Of a stretch of DNA of 29,303 nt, positions 27,511 to 29,303 are shown one piece after another. This stretch comes from a virus. The notes beneath the pieces are model-generated. The model was not told the origin of the DNA, made no database searches, and was given only the letters and a program-made list of their open reading frames with translations. The stretch spans positions 1-29,303 of the IMG/VR virus record IMGVR_UViG_3300042402_000700; one strand, written 5' to 3'. Within the stretch, counting starts at the first letter, position 1; each line of letters opens with the position of its first letter. The position numbers and the translations under genes were made by a program.

Positions 27511-27756
27511 TTAAACTATCAATTGGTCAATGTCTATTTCGTGATGAGTCATTAGTGCGCGAAAGTATTCAAACACTTCTTCAATGCCTTCTTGGTACGC
27601 GCCTTCTTGCCTGTCGTTGTACTTGGTGAACTTCCTGTAACCATTCATTTCAATTTCCCAAAGTAACGAAGCCATATCACGAGCCTTTGTTATTCTGTTG
27701 AACTCCACACGATCGTTGGAATCTGAAAGGTCGAATGTTAAAGTTGCTTTGCTCAC
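27511..27756 (-). CDS. Conserved helical protein, 81 aa
   Basis: GTG start at 27754-27756 overlapping the TerS-like stop as GTGA. Begins SKATLTFDLSDSNDRVEFNR, then ARDMASLLWEIEMNGYRKF and a helical C-terminus. I recognise this opening from many Bacteroidota phages, always as an unassigned protein near the tail chaperone or TerS-like genes. Confidence 0.7.
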   Translation of the reverse strand: MSKATLTFDLSDSNDRVEFNRITKARDMASLLWEIEMNGYRKFTKYNDRQEGAYQEGIEEVFEYFRALMTHHEIDIDQLIV

Positions 27757-28166
27757 AGCTTGTCGTTTATGATTATTTGAATAGGAGCGTCATTCACACC
27801 TGCAATTTCATTTCGCTCAACGTAGCCTCGTTTCTTTCCTCGTGTCTTCAAATAGAAAATTGTTGCGCTTGTGTTGGGTGCGTCTTGAATACGGATTACT
27901 TCACCGTCTGGTGTTGACACCTCGCGGTGCGCTCCCTTAATCAATTCGAACAACTGACTTTCTGCGAAGTCAACAGCAAGGTCAGATAACGATTCAACCT
28001 TTGCTTTGTAGTCTTCGTCTTCTTGCAACCAACGATAGTGTGTTGTTCTATCTATGCCTACAATTTCACACGCGGAAGTTACCACACCCAAAGTGCTTTC
28101 GAGAGCCTTTAGCATAGCATTCTTTTTTAGTGTTGCGTTTTGTGGTTTGTTTTCTTCCTTGCTCAT
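27753..28166 (-). CDS. Terminase small subunit-like DNA-binding protein
   Basis: A 137-residue protein. Residues 18-50 (MLKALESTLGVVTSACEIVGIDRTTHYRWLQEDEDY) form a helix-turn-helix like those of small terminase subunits and related phage recombination proteins. A helical oligomerisation part (SLSDLAVDFAESQLFELIKGA) and a C-terminal APNTSATIFYLKTRGKKRGY follow, the latter frequent in TerS-like proteins. It would recognise phage DNA and load TerL. It is far from TerL and on the opposite strand, but lies within 400 bases of a structured non-coding region at 28539-28890 that could hold the packaging site. Confidence 0.78.
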   Translation of the reverse strand: MSKEENKPQNATLKKNAMLKALESTLGVVTSACEIVGIDRTTHYRWLQEDEDYKAKVESLSDLAVDFAESQLFELIKGAHREVSTPDGEVIRIQDAPNTSATIFYLKTRGKKRGYVERNEIAGVNDAPIQIIINDKL

Positions 28167-28184
28167 AATTTATAAATATAAGAA

Positions 28185-28538
28185 CTACCCTAATTTTCCT
28201 TTGTAATGGTTAATAAGTTGCTCCATTTTAGAATCGTAGTATTTCGAAAACGTCTTGAACCCGTCGTTGTCTTGTTCGAATAGTCGAAAGAGAACACCTC
28301 TAAGACGTTGTGAAGGCTTCTTTAACGTATCTTCTAACTCGCTCTTTAGACTTTCTACTGCGTCCAGTTCTTCGCGCTTAAAGTCTTCGTCTTTGAAAGC
28401 AAGATAACCAAACTGATTAGCGATTGTGAATAGTTCTGACGCTTGCGCAGGTGAAAGTTCATTCGTTCCAAAGGTTAGTTTGAGCGTCTTGTCCTTTCGC
28501 GTACCTACTGCTTCGAGTTGAGCTGGTATGATTATCAT
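28185..28538 (-). CDS. Conserved phage protein, 117 aa
   Basis: First gene of the late operon. Starts MIIIPAQLEAVGTRKDKTLKLTFGTNELSPAQASELF, then a helical part and a C-terminus with RLRGVLFRLFEQDNDGFKTFSKYY. I know close relatives as a widespread unassigned protein of Bacteroidota phages. The LKLTFGTNELSP segment suggests a beta-hairpin, and binding to nucleic acid has been assumed for similar genes; I have no firm basis for that. A 310-base leader separates it from the late promoter. Confidence 0.72.
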   Translation of the reverse strand: MIIIPAQLEAVGTRKDKTLKLTFGTNELSPAQASELFTIANQFGYLAFKDEDFKREELDAVESLKSELEDTLKKPSQRLRGVLFRLFEQDNDGFKTFSKYYDSKMEQLINHYKGKLG

Positions 28539-28540
28539 TT

Positions 28541-28573
28541 TATGTCATTAAATTTATTAGTATGTCACTAAAT
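28541..28573. repeat. Direct repeat pair, 20-base period
   Basis: TATGTCATTAAAT (28541-28553) and TATGTCACTAAAT (28561-28573) differ at one base and lie exactly 20 bases apart, immediately upstream of the first late gene. Two turns of the helix separate them, so a dimeric protein could bind both. Possible operator or iteron-like site. Confidence 0.5.
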
Positions 28574-28685
28574 ATGCAAAGAAAAGAAAAGAACAAAGAA
28601 AACGTGTAAGCACTTTAAAGAAAGAACAAAAGAAAAAGCTCCCCCAAAAAGATTACTCTCGCCCTTAAAAGGGCAGTTGCTCGTT

Positions 28686-28847
28686 CCAAGCATTGGTGTA
28701 TTGCAAGTGTGGTCATTGGTTACTTCGCTGTGACTTACGAAGGCGGTTTGTGTTCTTATCCAGTTTGTTTCATTTACTTAAAAAATATACCCCCAATTAT
28801 TTCAGCCGCCAAGCAAAAATAAAAGGGGGTAGTTTCGCAATGCTTGG
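28686..28847. repeat. 10-base perfect inverted repeat in the leader
   Basis: CCAAGCATTG (28686-28695) and its exact complement CAATGCTTGG (28838-28847) are separated by 142 bases. The right arm also forms part of a nearer pairing (28803-28814 with 28842-28850), so the two structures compete. Confidence 0.5.
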
Positions 28848-28849
28848 CT

Positions 28850-28881
28850 GTAACAAATATACTTTGAATGTCAATTGTTAC
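28850..28881. promoter_or_regulatory. Dyad operator over the late promoter
   Basis: GTAACAA (28850-28856) and TTGTTAC (28875-28881) are perfect inverted 7-mers 18 bases apart. The left arm overlaps the -7 box and the right arm the -33 element. A dimer bound here would cover or contact the polymerase. I did not find a second copy elsewhere. Confidence 0.6.
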
Positions 28882-28883
28882 AA
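28854..28883 (-). promoter_or_regulatory. Leftward late promoter
   Basis: On the minus strand, TTG (28883-28881) is followed after 19 bases by TATATTTG (28861-28854), the best Bacteroidota promoter in the window. A TTGACA-like element lies between. Transcription would start near 28847 and read the whole structural operon. Confidence 0.7.
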
Positions 28884-28890
28884 CGATAAG

Positions 28891-29303
28891 TTATTCACCT
28901 ATTTCAACATCTTTCATTGATTCAAGAAACGTATTTATGTCTTTCTTCACACAAGGCGGACAAGTTGAACGCTCGTTAAACGCTCCTGTGGCTTTATCCT
29001 TGAACGAATAGAACTTCAGCATATCTTTCTGCTCAAGACGTCCTTGCGCCTTCATATCGAGCAAGAAACGTTTAAACTCTATTTGTTCCTCAATAGAAAG
29101 AACACCTTCCCATTTAGACGCGGGACAAGAAGCGAACGCTAACTTTGCTTTTATCGGCATTACACAACCACAAAGTTTTATCGACTTGCGACGAAACAAT
29201 ACTTCGGTTTCTACTTCTTCGCCAACGATCAAAGTTCCGCAAGACTGCGTTGAAGGTTCGAAGAATTTACAGGTGCGACAAATTTCTAACCTGCGTTTGT
29301 ACT
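28891..29303 (-). CDS. Cys-rich zinc-binding-like phage protein, 3' part
   Basis: Continuation of the 144-residue protein that starts at 149 across the contig join (bases 29177-29303 duplicate 1-127). This part carries CGC (residues 52-54), ASCPASKW (Cys67), a helical middle (IEEQIEFKRFLLDMKAQGRL) and CPPC (122-125). It is the last gene of the leftward nuclease-sigma operon and stops only seven bases before the late promoter's -33 element, so read-through could feed the late operon. Confidence 0.85.
   Translation of the reverse strand, partial: YKRRLEICRTCKFFEPSTQSCGTLIVGEEVETEVLFRRKSIKLCGCVMPIKAKLAFASCPASKWEGVLSIEEQIEFKRFLLDMKAQGRLEQKDMLKFYSFKDKATGAFNERSTCPPCVKKDINTFLESMKDVEIGE
29177..29303. 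repeat. Terminal direct repeat, right copy
   Basis: Exact copy of positions 1-127. See the left copy; the two should be counted once. Confidence 0.95.

Larger units (their letters stand above)
28539..28890 (-). other. Structured non-coding region with late promoter
   Basis: No convincing gene lies in these 352 bases. Reading leftward it holds the late promoter and operator (28850-28884), an A-B-A'-B' pairing pattern that could form a pseudoknot (28788-28850), a 10-base inverted repeat (28686-28695 with 28838-28847), a hairpin GCCCTT/AAGGGC (about 28662-28675), a pyrimidine-rich stretch on the transcribed strand, and two 13-base direct repeats just before the first gene. It is the largest gap in the genome and the best candidate for an origin, packaging site or structured leader. 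Confidence 0.6.

Noticed and set aside
28615-28716. 33-codon minus-strand ORF with hydrophobic end in the late leader
   Set aside because: It overlaps the hairpin and pyrimidine tract, whose translation gives the Leu/Phe run; no coupling with a neighbour supports it.
28693-28920. 75-codon plus-strand ORF in the non-coding region
   Set aside because: It runs across the late promoter and its inverted repeats, has no suitable leader, and its product is irregular.
1-29303. CRISPR array, tRNA, rRNA or insertion sequence
   Set aside because: I saw no regularly spaced repeats, cloverleaf, or transposase with terminal inverted repeats on either strand.

Overview
The window is one complete, circularly permuted genome of a small tailed phage (Caudoviricetes, siphovirus-like). 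The last 127 bases (29177-29303) repeat the first 127 exactly, and one gene runs across the join, so the unique genome is about 29,176 bp. The host is most likely a member of Bacteroidota, probably flavobacterial. Evidence: promoters of the TTG-N19..22-TAnnTTTG type, A-rich leaders with few Shine-Dalgarno sites, and many protein families that I associate with Bacteroidota phages. I see no integrase, C1-type repressor, DNA polymerase, helicase, primase or tRNA. It therefore looks virulent and dependent on the host replisome.

Layout: a divergent promoter region at about 1.03-1.16 kb splits the genome. Leftward from it runs a short operon: a VRR-NUC nuclease, a sigma-factor-like protein and a Cys-rich zinc protein that crosses the contig join. 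Rightward, 1.16-8.58 kb, is the early operon. It starts with a string of tiny accessory genes, then an SSB-like protein, a DnaA domain-IV-like initiator, two replication-region proteins, a DNA cytosine-5 methyltransferase and the large terminase, and ends with a ribbon-helix-helix protein. A Rho-independent terminator at about 8.6 kb closes it. The late operon is read leftward from a promoter at about 28.87 kb all the way to 8.54 kb. Its order is a conserved phage protein, TerS-like, a tail assembly chaperone with a -1 frameshift extension, a tail-terminator/fibre fusion, tail proteins, tape measure, XkdF-type protease, scaffold-like protein, major capsid, tail tube-like, portal, connector and the lysis genes. 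A metallophosphoesterase sits within the lysis genes.

How it fits together: early products seed replication on host machinery and modify or protect the DNA. The sigma-like protein could redirect host RNA polymerase to the late promoter, which carries a perfect GTAACAA-N18-TTGTTAC inverted repeat. Late products build and release virions.

Most notable observations: (1) a 248-residue ORF with three LPTP repeats and a C-terminal MGFP motif lies entirely inside the methyltransferase gene in the +1 frame, and looks like a genuine overprinted protein; (2) a tail-chaperone -1 frameshift with a T9 slippery run and an extension frame that is open only from the slip site onward; (3) a plus-strand promoter-terminator pair in the middle of the minus-strand structural operon, predicting a small RNA of about 70 nt; (4) a dyad operator over the late promoter; (5) an A10 run at the portal core/extension boundary; (6) several genes of 37-58 codons that fill apparent gaps.
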